DNA of 64,000 nt from UBA10649 sp965227045. Its GTDB lineage: Bacteria; Actinomycetota; Actinomycetes; S36-B12. Both the position numbers and the translations under genes were made by a program. Under the pieces are notes generated by a model. It was not told where the DNA came from and searched no databases. It saw only the letters and a program-made list of their open reading frames with translations. The DNA lies in contig OZ245718.1 of assembly GCA_965227045.1 (NCBI GenBank), positions 2,232,001-2,296,000 on the forward strand, written 5' to 3'. Positions 34,301 to 42,601 of the stretch are shown one piece after another. Position 1 is the stretch's first letter. Every line of letters starts with the position of its first letter.

Positions 34301-35118
34301 CGTCCGCACCGCGGCGAGCGCTGCATGGACTGACTCCTCCGCTGGTGAGTCGGGCGTTCGCGCGGCGGTCGAAGCATGCCACGCGATTTCTCGACGGCTT
34401 CGATAGCTGGGAAGCAGCGACGACTGCGGCCTCGGGGTACGCGAACGCGGCGATCCTTTCTCAGGTTGTGCGGGCGACCGATGCCGTCGTGGCGGGCGAG
34501 GCCGCCTTCGAACGCGACGGGGTTACCTTCGACGCCATCGAGTATCGGTGGCCAGTCGCCGCGGCGTTGATGTGGCAGGCGGCGCGGAGCGGGGGTTCAT
34601 TGAGAGTCCTCGACTTCGGCGGCTCCCTAGGATCTACCTATCGCCAGTACTCCCGCCTCTTCACCGACCTGGCGGTGGCCTGGGGTGTGGTCGAGCAGGA
34701 CAAGTTCGTTGCCGCGGGCCGCCGATTCGAGGATGGCCGGCTCTCGTTTCACGATTCGGTTTGCGCCTGTGCGGAGTCACTCGATCCGAATGTCGCCCTG
34801 TTCTCCAGCGTCCTCCAGTACCTAGAGGATCCCTACGCGATCATCGACGACGTGGTCCGCACCGGCGTGCAGACAGTCGTCGTTGATCGCACTCCGATGA
34901 CGGAACTCCCTCAGGACGTCCCCGCCGTCCAGCTCGTGCCTGCGTCGATCTACGCAGCCAGTTATCCCAGCTGGCTGTTCTCCCACGAGAAGCTGGCCGC
35001 CCATTTCCCGGGCTGGGACCTCATCGACACGTTCCGCGGTATCGAGACGGACACAAGTACGCGCTCAGGCATCCCGGTGAGCTGGCGAGGAATGATCTTG
35101 ACCAGGCGCCCGCAATGA
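34297..35118 (+). CDS. TIGR04325-like putative methyltransferase
   Basis: 273 residues. FDSWEAATTAASGY near the N-terminus, GEAAFERDGVTF, the WP pair before AALMWQAA, and VLDFGGSLGSTYRQY (motif I of a Rossmann fold) together match the TIGR04325 family seen in surface polysaccharide loci. These proteins are called methyltransferases by fold only; no reaction is established to my knowledge. Overlaps its neighbours by 4 nt on both sides, so it is co-translated with the GT-C-like protein and the DUF6492-like protein. Confidence 0.78.
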   Translation: MTSAPRRALHGLTPPLVSRAFARRSKHATRFLDGFDSWEAATTAASGYANAAILSQVVRATDAVVAGEAAFERDGVTFDAIEYRWPVAAALMWQAARSGGSLRVLDFGGSLGSTYRQYSRLFTDLAVAWGVVEQDKFVAAGRRFEDGRLSFHDSVCACAESLDPNVALFSSVLQYLEDPYAIIDDVVRTGVQTVVVDRTPMTELPQDVPAVQLVPASIYAASYPSWLFSHEKLAAHFPGWDLIDTFRGIETDTSTRSGIPVSWRGMILTRRPQ

Positions 35119-36092
35119 GTTCCTTCGCCATCCTGGTCAAGACTTATGCAGCCGATCTTTCGTACGTGAATCGACTCATGGATTCGGTTCATCGCTACAA
35201 CGTCGATCACGTTCCGGTGTTCGTGGTTGCGCCCGACGACGAACTTGCGCTGTTCGCGCATCTGGAATGCCCTGGGGTATCAGTTCTTCCAGAGTCAATG
35301 TTCGGCGACCACCTCAGCGACCGCGACATCAATGGTTACCGCGCCGGTTACATCAATCAGGCCATCATCAAGCTTTGCTTCTGGGAGACGGGCTTGGCCG
35401 AGAACTATCTATGCGTCGACTCTGATGCCGAGTTCATTCGGCCCTTCTACATGAGCGATTTCATGCATGACGCGAGCACACCCTTCACATTCTTGACAGA
35501 AGACGCCGAATTGAGGTCCGAACCGGAGTACCACGCAGATCAGTGGGAATACCGGGAGGCAAAGCTCCGCGAGATCATGCGAGCAGTCGGACTGGACTCG
35601 CCGAGACTGCTTACCGTGCACGGCCATGCGGTGTTCTCTGCGACGGTACTCCGCTCGTTCCGCGACCAGTTTCTCGCACCACGGCATTGGGGATACCTCG
35701 ACGCGCTAACGCTTTCACCCTACGAGCCGACTTGGTACAACATGTGGCTCCAAAAGGACGGAACGATACCCATTGTCATGCGTGAGCCGATGTTCAAGAC
35801 GTTTCATAATCCAAGCCAACATTTGGAGTACGTGCTTCGCGGAGTGACGGTTCCGGATATCGCCCGCGGCTACGTCGCCACCGTCGTCAACTCAAACTAC
35901 TCTCGCGGCGACGGGGTTGCGGGCGTCGACGACGCACGGGCCGTGTCCCTTGCGTCCTACGTAACCGTGCCTGACCTCATCAAGGCAGCGGCGTACTCGA
36001 CGTGGTGGAGGGTGACGTTTCATGGTGCGTTTTGGAGTGGGCTTCGGCATCGCGTCGGGGCAATACTCGGTCGAGGGCCGCGTCCGGGATAG
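35115..36092 (+). CDS. DUF6492-like protein, copy 1 (possible glycosyltransferase)
   Basis: 325 residues, no membrane helices. It begins SSFAILVKTYAADL and contains ENYLCVDSDAEFIRPF, where the D-S-D group looks like a nucleotide-sugar metal site, and later HGHAVFS and WYNMWLQKDG. It matches the gene at 44243-45238 over its whole length; roughly half of the residues agree by eye. The family resembles DUF6492, found in polysaccharide loci; a GT-A-like sugar transferase is a reasonable guess from the D-x-D motif. End of an operon. Confidence 0.7.
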   Translation: MSSFAILVKTYAADLSYVNRLMDSVHRYNVDHVPVFVVAPDDELALFAHLECPGVSVLPESMFGDHLSDRDINGYRAGYINQAIIKLCFWETGLAENYLCVDSDAEFIRPFYMSDFMHDASTPFTFLTEDAELRSEPEYHADQWEYREAKLREIMRAVGLDSPRLLTVHGHAVFSATVLRSFRDQFLAPRHWGYLDALTLSPYEPTWYNMWLQKDGTIPIVMREPMFKTFHNPSQHLEYVLRGVTVPDIARGYVATVVNSNYSRGDGVAGVDDARAVSLASYVTVPDLIKAAAYSTWWRVTFHGAFWSGLRHRVGAILGRGPRPG

Positions 36093-36109
36093 CACAGTTG
36101 GTATGACCC

Positions 36110-36126
36110 TTGAGAGTTTTTCTCAA
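36110..36126. repeat. inverted repeat TTGAGA-GTTTT-TCTCAA
   Basis: A perfect 6-bp stem with a T-rich 5-nt loop lies in the 83-nt gap between the DUF6492-like gene and the acyltransferase gene, followed at 36152-36163 by a second smaller one (CCCTT-TG-AAGGG). Together they could be a terminator of the upstream operon or an operator; the sequence does not decide. The gap is markedly AT-rich for this window. Confidence 0.4.
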
Positions 36127-36175
36127 CCTGGCAACCGCTGTTCTATCGCCACCCTTTGAAGGGCAGAATGCGCAG

Positions 36176-38278
36176 ATGTCCGTCAGTGCTGTGGTGACCA
36201 CTCGGCGGGACACCCATCGTCGTGCCGACATTCAAGGGCTTCGGGCGATCGCCGTTCTCATGGTTGTCGCGTTCCATGCCGGCCTCCCGGTCCCCGGCGG
36301 TTTCGCCGGGGTAGATGTCTTCTTCGTCATCTCCGGTTTCGTCATCACTGGACTACTCACCCGAGAGTGGCAGAGGAACGCTGCGATCCGGCTCCGGCAC
36401 TTCTACTGGCGACGGTTCAAGCGGCTCACTCCTGCCTTGGCGGTCCTTGTTGCATGCGTCGCGGTGATGTCGATGTTCCTGCAGTCGCCACTAGGGCCGC
36501 AACAGGACACCGCACGCACCGGACTAGGCGCAATGCTGCTGTTGGCAAACCTCGTGCTGGCTCGAGGGCCGCGCAGCTACTTTGACGATCAGACGGCGGT
36601 CAATCCTCTCCTGAACACCTGGACGCTCTCCGTCGAGGAACAGTTCTACCTCATCTTTCCCGCCATCCTGATCGGTGCCTGGCTGATCAGCAGGCGGTTC
36701 TCCCGCTCGCGAGGGACGGTGATCGCTGTCGTCTCCATTGGCACCTTCGGATCGTTCCTCCTGTGCGTGGGATCCTCGTTCCGGACTCCCGGCACCCTGC
36801 CGCAGTTGCCAGCCTTTCTGACCGACACGTTCGCCTTCTACAGTCCGTTCACCCGAGCATGGGAGTTCGGCGTCGGCGCGCTCGTTGCGCTCGCGCTGTC
36901 GGCCGGCGCGCAGATCCCGCGACCCGTGCGGGTTGTGTTCTCGTATCTAGGCATCGGCCTGCTGCTTCTCGCCGCCTTCGGGATCAACGACACCTTCACG
37001 TTCCCAGGTGTCATCGTGCTCATTCCCGTGATCGGGGCAGCGCTCCTCCTGGCCGGCGGTTCGGGGAATGCCAGCCGACCTGATGGAATTCAGCGGCTTC
37101 TTGGCGCCCGGCCGTCGGTGTTCCTAGGCGACATCTCCTACAGCTGGTACCTGTGGCATTGGCCACTGATCGCGTTCAGCCTCGCCCTCTGGCCCGGCTC
37201 GTACGGGATCACGCTTCTCCTTGCAGCACTGTCGCTGATCCCCGCTTACTGCTCGTATGCATTTGTCGAGGACCCACTACGCAAGCGAACGATCGCGCCA
37301 TTCCGTTCACAGGCGCAGTTCGTCGCGATCGTGATGCTCCCACCGCTCCTTCTCTCACTTCTCCTTCTCGGCGGAGCGACGGTTGCGTGGGGTAGCGAGC
37401 AGGCACAACAGATGCGCAGTCAGGTGCTGGGCGCTCCGTCGCCAACGCCTTCCTGCGCGAGAGTGGTGGCCCTCCCCGGCGCTTACCAACAGGTCTGCCA
37501 GATCAACTCCGATGCCACTGGTGAGCCGATTTACGTAGTTGGCGATTCCACGATCGGTGCGCTCTCAGAAGGGGTGGTACTTGCTGCGGGTATCGAAAGG
37601 CCTGTGTCGTGGGCATGGGCTTCGGCGTGCCCGTTTGCGGACGTCGTCAAGATCTGGGGAACTCCTATTGCGCCTGCAGAAGACGTCGGGTGCACGCAAT
37701 TCCTCGCAGCGGCAAAGGATTGGCTTAGGCAGCAACCGCCTGGCCTGGTAGTGATCAGCTTCGCCGACTACTACCCGTTCCTTCTCGACACGGCCCTCGC
37801 CCAGGCCGGGAAGCCCGCCACGTACGCGGCCGCGGGCCGACTCCAGTACCTCAGCAGCGGTCTCGCCTCCATGGCCAAGACGCTGAAGGACAGTGGCCAC
37901 TCCCTGATGCTCGTCCAGCCCGTTCCGGCAATGTTCGAGATTGACTCGGGAGGCGAACCAGTTCGCCCGTGGAGCGCCTACGCCTGCCATGGCGTAGCGC
38001 TCCTGCGAGCGGCGAGCGCATGCGGAATGGAGCGACGCATCGTCGATCTCGATAGATACGAAGGACCGCTGCGCGACGTCCGTTCGACGGTAGCAGCTGC
38101 CACGGCATCGACTGTCCTGGATCTCAGACCGGCCATATGCGAGGTGGATTTATGCCGCACGAACCTCGCAGATTCCTGGCTTTATGCGGATGGCATCCAC
38201 CTCACGACAATCGGAACCGACAGAATTACGCCCTTGGTCGAACAAGCCGTGAGGCGAGCGGTCACTGCGATGTCCTAG
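36176..38278 (+). CDS. acyltransferase 3 with C-terminal SGNH domain
   Basis: 700 residues. The membrane half starts ADIQGLRAIAVLMVVAFHAGLP and has the GVDVFFVISGF and RRFKRLTPALAV segments; the extracytoplasmic half has VVGDSTIGALSEG and DGIHLTTIGT as SGNH blocks I and V. Domain order and wording are close to the protein at 15271-17325, so the two are paralogues that may O-acylate different sugars. ATG at 36176 is preferred to a TTG at 36110 that lies within an inverted repeat. Confidence 0.9.
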   Translation: MSVSAVVTTRRDTHRRADIQGLRAIAVLMVVAFHAGLPVPGGFAGVDVFFVISGFVITGLLTREWQRNAAIRLRHFYWRRFKRLTPALAVLVACVAVMSMFLQSPLGPQQDTARTGLGAMLLLANLVLARGPRSYFDDQTAVNPLLNTWTLSVEEQFYLIFPAILIGAWLISRRFSRSRGTVIAVVSIGTFGSFLLCVGSSFRTPGTLPQLPAFLTDTFAFYSPFTRAWEFGVGALVALALSAGAQIPRPVRVVFSYLGIGLLLLAAFGINDTFTFPGVIVLIPVIGAALLLAGGSGNASRPDGIQRLLGARPSVFLGDISYSWYLWHWPLIAFSLALWPGSYGITLLLAALSLIPAYCSYAFVEDPLRKRTIAPFRSQAQFVAIVMLPPLLLSLLLLGGATVAWGSEQAQQMRSQVLGAPSPTPSCARVVALPGAYQQVCQINSDATGEPIYVVGDSTIGALSEGVVLAAGIERPVSWAWASACPFADVVKIWGTPIAPAEDVGCTQFLAAAKDWLRQQPPGLVVISFADYYPFLLDTALAQAGKPATYAAAGRLQYLSSGLASMAKTLKDSGHSLMLVQPVPAMFEIDSGGEPVRPWSAYACHGVALLRAASACGMERRIVDLDRYEGPLRDVRSTVAAATASTVLDLRPAICEVDLCRTNLADSWLYADGIHLTTIGTDRITPLVEQAVRRAVTAMS

Positions 38279-38310
38279 GCTCGTGGGCGACGACAGATGC
38301 TGGAGGCGTC

Positions 38311-39645
38311 TTGAAGATCACGTGGCACGCGAACGCGTGCGTCGAGGTCGAGGCGCTGGACGGCACCAACATCCTGTGCGACCCATGGGTCGAGCCAGGG
38401 GCCTTCCTCGGTTCCTGGTATCAGTGGCCACCCCTTCCCACGTCCTTTGAGGACTACCTCATGGACCGACGCATCGACGCGGTCTACGTGAGTCACTTGC
38501 ATCCTGATCACTTCGATAGATCGTTTCTAGCCCGACTGATACGCGCGCGTCCCGGATTGAAGATCATCATTGCGAAGTACGCACACCAGTGGCTCGCCCG
38601 GGCCTGCTCTGCGCTCGCGGGCGGACGGGCCGAGGTAGTCGAGATCGATTCGGGGAAGACGATCACTGTCGGAGATATCGAACTCACCATTTTCGTCGCC
38701 GACGAATGCAATCCCCTGGCATGCGGTGTTTCGATCGCCTGCTCACCTGAGCCCTGGAGTCGAGGCATCGACTCGGTCGGGGTATTCGCGGCAGACGGTT
38801 ACAGGGTCGTGAATGCCAACGATGCGCTTGCAGTCAACCTCGTGCCGCGTCTAGCTCCCTTGATCGGTGGATCCGACCTCCTGATGGGGCATTACGGCGG
38901 GGCATCGCCGTTTCCCCAATGCTTTCCAGACATTGTCGACAAGGCATCCGCAGCAGACGCAGTCACCGATCGAGTCTGCCGAATGCTTGCACTGGCCGCC
39001 GACTCCGTGTCGGCTCGATACGTCATGCCATTCGCCGGTCAATACGTACTGGGCGGCCGGCTTGCCAATTTGAACAAGGATCGCGCGACCTTGCCGCTGG
39101 ACCAAGCCTGCCTGCGGGTTGCCCGCTACAGCAAGGCCGAGGTCATCTCCGTGGTGCCAGGAGGTTCGATAGACCTCTGCGCGGACAGCAAGGACCCCGA
39201 TTACAGCGAGCCTTCTGCTCTGGTCTACGACGAGTACATCGGGACGATTCAGGGAGTCTCGTTCCCCTACGAACGCTTAGAGCCCGCACTACTTGAGGAT
39301 TCTGAACTTCTCGCGGCAGCGAATCTGATCGTGGAGCGCGCACCAGGCTACGGCCTTGGTCGCGAGGTCTCCTTCGTCATTGGCACCAACGAGCGCGCGC
39401 TGACGCTCGATCTTGGGCCGTCGGCCGCACTCGCGCGACTTGGTTCATCTCCGCGCTTCGCGAATGTCACGTCCATCACGATGCCTGAGAGCCTGCTCAG
39501 TTATCTCTGTCGACGGACGGCCCGCTACAAGGGATTCACGGCCGCCCACTGGAATCAGGCGGACACCGGTAGCCATTTCGTGTGGCATCGCAATGGGGAC
39601 TTTGATCTGAAGGCCCACCTCCTTCTCAACTTCTTTGGGAGCTAG
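38311..39645 (+). CDS. MBL-fold (UlaG/CMAH-like) metallohydrolase of unknown substrate
   Basis: 444 residues. The metallo-beta-lactamase signature HxHxDH is seen as H62, H64, D66, H67 in SHLHPDHFD, after a DPW segment. The long C-terminal half (from about 250) is not part of the minimal fold. The N-terminal half resembles UlaG-type lactonases and the metal domain of CMP-N-acetylneuraminate hydroxylase, although no Rieske cysteines are seen. TTG at 38311 follows GGAGG by 4 nt; there is no other good start downstream of the acyltransferase stop. In a locus with CMP-pseudaminate genes a role on a nonulosonate is possible but speculative. Confidence 0.62.
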   Translation: MKITWHANACVEVEALDGTNILCDPWVEPGAFLGSWYQWPPLPTSFEDYLMDRRIDAVYVSHLHPDHFDRSFLARLIRARPGLKIIIAKYAHQWLARACSALAGGRAEVVEIDSGKTITVGDIELTIFVADECNPLACGVSIACSPEPWSRGIDSVGVFAADGYRVVNANDALAVNLVPRLAPLIGGSDLLMGHYGGASPFPQCFPDIVDKASAADAVTDRVCRMLALAADSVSARYVMPFAGQYVLGGRLANLNKDRATLPLDQACLRVARYSKAEVISVVPGGSIDLCADSKDPDYSEPSALVYDEYIGTIQGVSFPYERLEPALLEDSELLAAANLIVERAPGYGLGREVSFVIGTNERALTLDLGPSAALARLGSSPRFANVTSITMPESLLSYLCRRTARYKGFTAAHWNQADTGSHFVWHRNGDFDLKAHLLLNFFGS

Positions 39646-39654
39646 CTATCTCCC
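39637..39654. terminator. candidate stem-loop over abutting stop codons
   Basis: GGGAG-CTAGCTAT-CTCCC places the two back-to-back stop codons of the converging genes in the loop of a 5-bp stem that can extend with a wobble pair. No T-run. Confidence 0.35.
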
Positions 39655-40833
39655 GAGAGTGGCAAGTCTGCCAAGTGCCTGGTCGATGACCTGCCAATAG
39701 ACATGGTCCACTGCCAAAGCCACAGCAGTGGCGTGCCCGCACGCACGCACTCGCTCGCGCCCTACCGGGTCCTCCATTAGCTGGACAATCGCGTCACGCG
39801 CGTCAGCGACGCTGACGTACGGCAGGAAGTCTCTGCCCGGCAGGAAGAACCTCTCGACTCCGGCAACGCTTGACGACACAAGCACGGCGCCCGCAGACAG
39901 CGCCTCGCTAAACCGGAAGACCATCTGCTTAGTCCAGAACCAATCGGCCTCCGGGCGCGGCATCCCCTGCATTGTGGTCGTAAGGATGATGTCGCTCGTT
40001 GCCAGCACCCGCCAGTAGTCGTCGTTTGAGGTCTCGTACTTGTTGCCATGAACGGCCAGCGTGATGCCCTTATCCGCGAGAAGTGCCGTGAGCCGGTCAA
40101 GGAAGAGCGTTCTAGGCTGATAGGTGGCGCCAATGAAGCTGACAGTCGGGGATTTGCTTGCCACCGACTCTGCGCGAACAGCCTGGAGCCACGTCAGACG
40201 AGCAACCGACACGGGCATCGGCATAGGTCCGAGAATCCTTCTATGAGGAAAGATCGGTGCTAGCAGGTCTGACGACATGAACGTCACGACAACTCCATCG
40301 AATGCCGTGATCACTGCCGCCTGCAGACGGTGGCGACGCAGGGACGCATCCGTTAGAACGACGATCGGTACGACTCGATCACGCCTCAGCCGCCATGCAG
40401 TGGCAAACACGTCGACGAGCGCGCGCGGCCAGGTCTGAGCTCCAGTGCGCACGTCGAGCAGCACGTGGGTCAGGTCGAGCCGCGCGGACCACGCTCGAAA
40501 CTGCGGCAGGTACGGCTGGTCGCGATCGATGACGATCTGCTCGACGGCATCCGTACCGAGATACTCTCGGGCCGAGGCGAGAAGCTCCTCGAAGTACACG
40601 TGCGTCCAGCCGACCTTTCCCGATTCGATCCCCAGACGGGTCGACGCAGTTGCCTTACGCCGATGACCCAGGCCGGCCGGAAGCAGCAACAACCAGTACA
40701 CCCAGAAGATCGGAATGACGGCGCGGGGCAGAATCGCGTCTCGCCAGAGGCGGCGCGTCCGAGGAGGGTTGAATCCGCGCGCTTCGGCTTCGGGATCTGT
40801 AGAAGGGTCCCATGGCGTAAAATGGCGCGACAC
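39646..40833 (-). CDS. GT-B glycosyltransferase, CgeB/GT4-like C-terminal half
   Basis: 395 residues. The first 70 residues include one hydrophobic segment (VIPIFWVYWLLLLPAGLG). The second half has SFIGATYQPRTLFLDRL, a nucleotide-binding-like strand, and FRFSEALSAGAVLVSSSVAGVE, the E-A-x-x-x-G pattern of GT4-type enzymes that choose the sugar donor. The GTG at 40833 has a TAGCCT box 7 nt upstream. Its stop abuts that of the MBL gene. Donor and acceptor unknown. Confidence 0.65.
   Translation of the reverse strand: MSRHFTPWDPSTDPEAEARGFNPPRTRRLWRDAILPRAVIPIFWVYWLLLLPAGLGHRRKATASTRLGIESGKVGWTHVYFEELLASAREYLGTDAVEQIVIDRDQPYLPQFRAWSARLDLTHVLLDVRTGAQTWPRALVDVFATAWRLRRDRVVPIVVLTDASLRRHRLQAAVITAFDGVVVTFMSSDLLAPIFPHRRILGPMPMPVSVARLTWLQAVRAESVASKSPTVSFIGATYQPRTLFLDRLTALLADKGITLAVHGNKYETSNDDYWRVLATSDIILTTTMQGMPRPEADWFWTKQMVFRFSEALSAGAVLVSSSVAGVERFFLPGRDFLPYVSVADARDAIVQLMEDPVGRERVRACGHATAVALAVDHVYWQVIDQALGRLATLGR
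40818..40823 (+). promoter_or_regulatory. -10 box TAAAAT for pseF
   Basis: TAAAAT lies inside the first codons of the divergent glycosyltransferase gene; the two predicted starts of transcription face away within a few bases of each other. Confidence 0.35.
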
Positions 40834-40840
40834 TTACTGG

Positions 40841-40846
40841 AGGCTA
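40841..40846 (-). promoter_or_regulatory. -10 box TAGCCT, leaderless, for the 40833 glycosyltransferase
   Basis: TAGCCT on the minus strand ends 7 nt before the GTG at 40833. Confidence 0.5.
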
Positions 40847-40870
40847 GTTGATCGCGCGCCGGATTGCCGC

Positions 40871-41563
40871 ATGAGCCCGCACACCGACTCGGTCGCGATC
40901 ATTCCTGCTCGTGGCGGCTCGAAGCGCATTCCCCGCAAGAACATCCGGACCATGTCAGGCAAACCACTGCTGTGGTGGTCGATCCAGACGTGCCTTTCCA
41001 GCGGCGCATTCGGCGATGTCATCGTCAGCACGGACGACGAAGAGATCGCGGCGGTCGCGCTCAGCGCTGGAGCGAAGGTGCCGTTCATGCGGCCAGCACC
41101 CCTAGCGGACGACATGACCGCCACTGTCGACGTCATCGCACACGCGGTCGGTTGGCTGATCGAGGAAGGACGAACCGTCGAGACCGTTTGCTGCGTCTAT
41201 CCGGCTGCGGTGTTCCTGCGCGGCGAGGACTACTCGCGCTCGCGCGCGCTGCTCGACCGCGCGCCGTACGTGGCCACTGTGACGCGATACCCGTACCCGG
41301 TCCAGCGGGCCTTGACCATGGGCTCAGGCGGCGCGCTGGCTTTCGCTCATCCCGAGTACGCGAGTTCTCGGACTCAGGACCTTGACGAGCGCTGGCATGA
41401 CGCAGGCCAGTTCTACTGGGGCACGGCCCGCGCTTGGCTCGATCGGCTCTCGCTCCTCGACAACGCCGTCGGGTACGCAGTCGACGGTGCCCTCGTGTGC
41501 GACATCGACACCGAGGAGGACTGGCGCCGAGCCGAGCAGTTGCACCGGATCCTGCTGGAGTAG
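40871..41563 (+). CDS. pseF: pseudaminic acid cytidylyltransferase
   Basis: 230 residues. IIPARGGSKRIPRKNI at the N-terminus is the CMP-nonulosonate synthase signature; VIVSTDDEEIAAVA, PFMRP, and DIDTEEDWRRAE near the C-terminus match the PseF group (about 230 residues) better than longer NeuA enzymes. It activates pseudaminic acid with CTP, the last step before transfer. It is the first gene of the pse block, 68 nt before pseB. ATG at 40871; the frame is open upstream but that part overlaps the divergent gene. Confidence 0.9.
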   Translation: MSPHTDSVAIIPARGGSKRIPRKNIRTMSGKPLLWWSIQTCLSSGAFGDVIVSTDDEEIAAVALSAGAKVPFMRPAPLADDMTATVDVIAHAVGWLIEEGRTVETVCCVYPAAVFLRGEDYSRSRALLDRAPYVATVTRYPYPVQRALTMGSGGALAFAHPEYASSRTQDLDERWHDAGQFYWGTARAWLDRLSLLDNAVGYAVDGALVCDIDTEEDWRRAEQLHRILLE

Positions 41564-41590
41564 TCGAAGGTCGCGCCGCCCCCGGTGGGC

Positions 41591-41596
41591 TAGGCT
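41591..41596 (+). promoter_or_regulatory. -10 box TAGGCT upstream of pseB
   Basis: TAGGCT predicts transcription from about 41603, giving pseB its own promoter after pseF. The same hexamer precedes rfbH. Confidence 0.35.
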
Positions 41597-41631
41597 GACC
41601 GTCAAATCACAGGATGGGAAGCCAGTCGACG

Positions 41632-42600
41632 ATGAGCAAGTTCGAGGACAGCTCCATCCTCATCACCGGGGGAACCGGCTCGTTCGGGAAGGCCTTCGTC
41701 CGCCACGCCCTTGACGTGCTGAAGCCACGGCGTCTGGCGATCTTGTCGCGTGATGAACTCAAGCAGTCCGAGATGCGCAAGGACTTCCAGGACGACCGAA
41801 TTCGATGGTTCCTCGGCGACATCCGCGACCGTGACCGTCTCATGCGTGCCTTCAGCCGCGTGGACTACGTCGTGCACGCTGCGGCGCTGAAGCAGGTTGA
41901 CACCGCCGAGTACAACCCGTTCGAGTACGTGAAGACCAATGTTCTGGGCAGCCAGAATGTCATCGACGCCGCGATCGACTCGGGCGTGAAGCAGGTCGTT
42001 GCACTGTCGACGGACAAGGCGTCATCACCGATCAATCTCTACGGAGCGACAAAGCTCACTGCGGACAAGCTGTTTGTGGCCGGCAATAACTACGGTTCCT
42101 CATCCGATACAGCGTTCGCGGTCGTTCGCTATGGCAACGTCGTGGGCAGCCGTGGCTCGGTGATTCCCTTCTTCAAGGACTGTCTCGCCCAGGGACGTCC
42201 GCTCCCGATCACCGATCGCGAGATGACGCGCTTCTGGATCACCCTCCCCCAGGCCGTTGACTTCGTCGTCGAGGCATTCGAGTCGATGAACGGCGGCGAG
42301 TTGTACGTGCCGCGCATTCCGAGCATGAAGATCACCGACCTCACCGAGGCCCTGGCCCCGGGCCACCCGACGATCGATGTCGGCATCCGGCCGGGCGAGA
42401 AACTGCACGAAGAGATGATCTCCGCCGAGGACAGCTCGCGGACCATCCGCCAGGCGACCCGCTACGTCGTCAAGCCGACGGTCGACGCGTGGTGGTTCAA
42501 GGAGCCGGAGGGCACGCCGGTCGAGCGCGGCTTCTCCTACCGCTCCGATACCAACGACCAGTGGCTAACTGCTGATCAACTGCGTGCGCTGGTCACCTGA
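41632..42600 (+). CDS. pseB: UDP-GlcNAc 4,6-dehydratase (5-inverting)
   Basis: 322 residues. ITGGTGSFGKAFV near the N-terminus, HAAALKQVDTAEYNPFE, STDKASSPINLYGATK (D128, K129, Y137, K141), and RYGNVVGSRGSVIPFF are all diagnostic of the PseB/FlaA1 family. It makes UDP-4-keto-6-deoxy-L-AltNAc-type product from UDP-GlcNAc, the first step to pseudaminic acid. ATG at 41632 is placed at the usual family start; an ATG at 41614 would add six residues. The stop is one base before the pseC start. Confidence 0.94.
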   Translation: MSKFEDSSILITGGTGSFGKAFVRHALDVLKPRRLAILSRDELKQSEMRKDFQDDRIRWFLGDIRDRDRLMRAFSRVDYVVHAAALKQVDTAEYNPFEYVKTNVLGSQNVIDAAIDSGVKQVVALSTDKASSPINLYGATKLTADKLFVAGNNYGSSSDTAFAVVRYGNVVGSRGSVIPFFKDCLAQGRPLPITDREMTRFWITLPQAVDFVVEAFESMNGGELYVPRIPSMKITDLTEALAPGHPTIDVGIRPGEKLHEEMISAEDSSRTIRQATRYVVKPTVDAWWFKEPEGTPVERGFSYRSDTNDQWLTADQLRALVT

Positions 42601-42601
42601 C

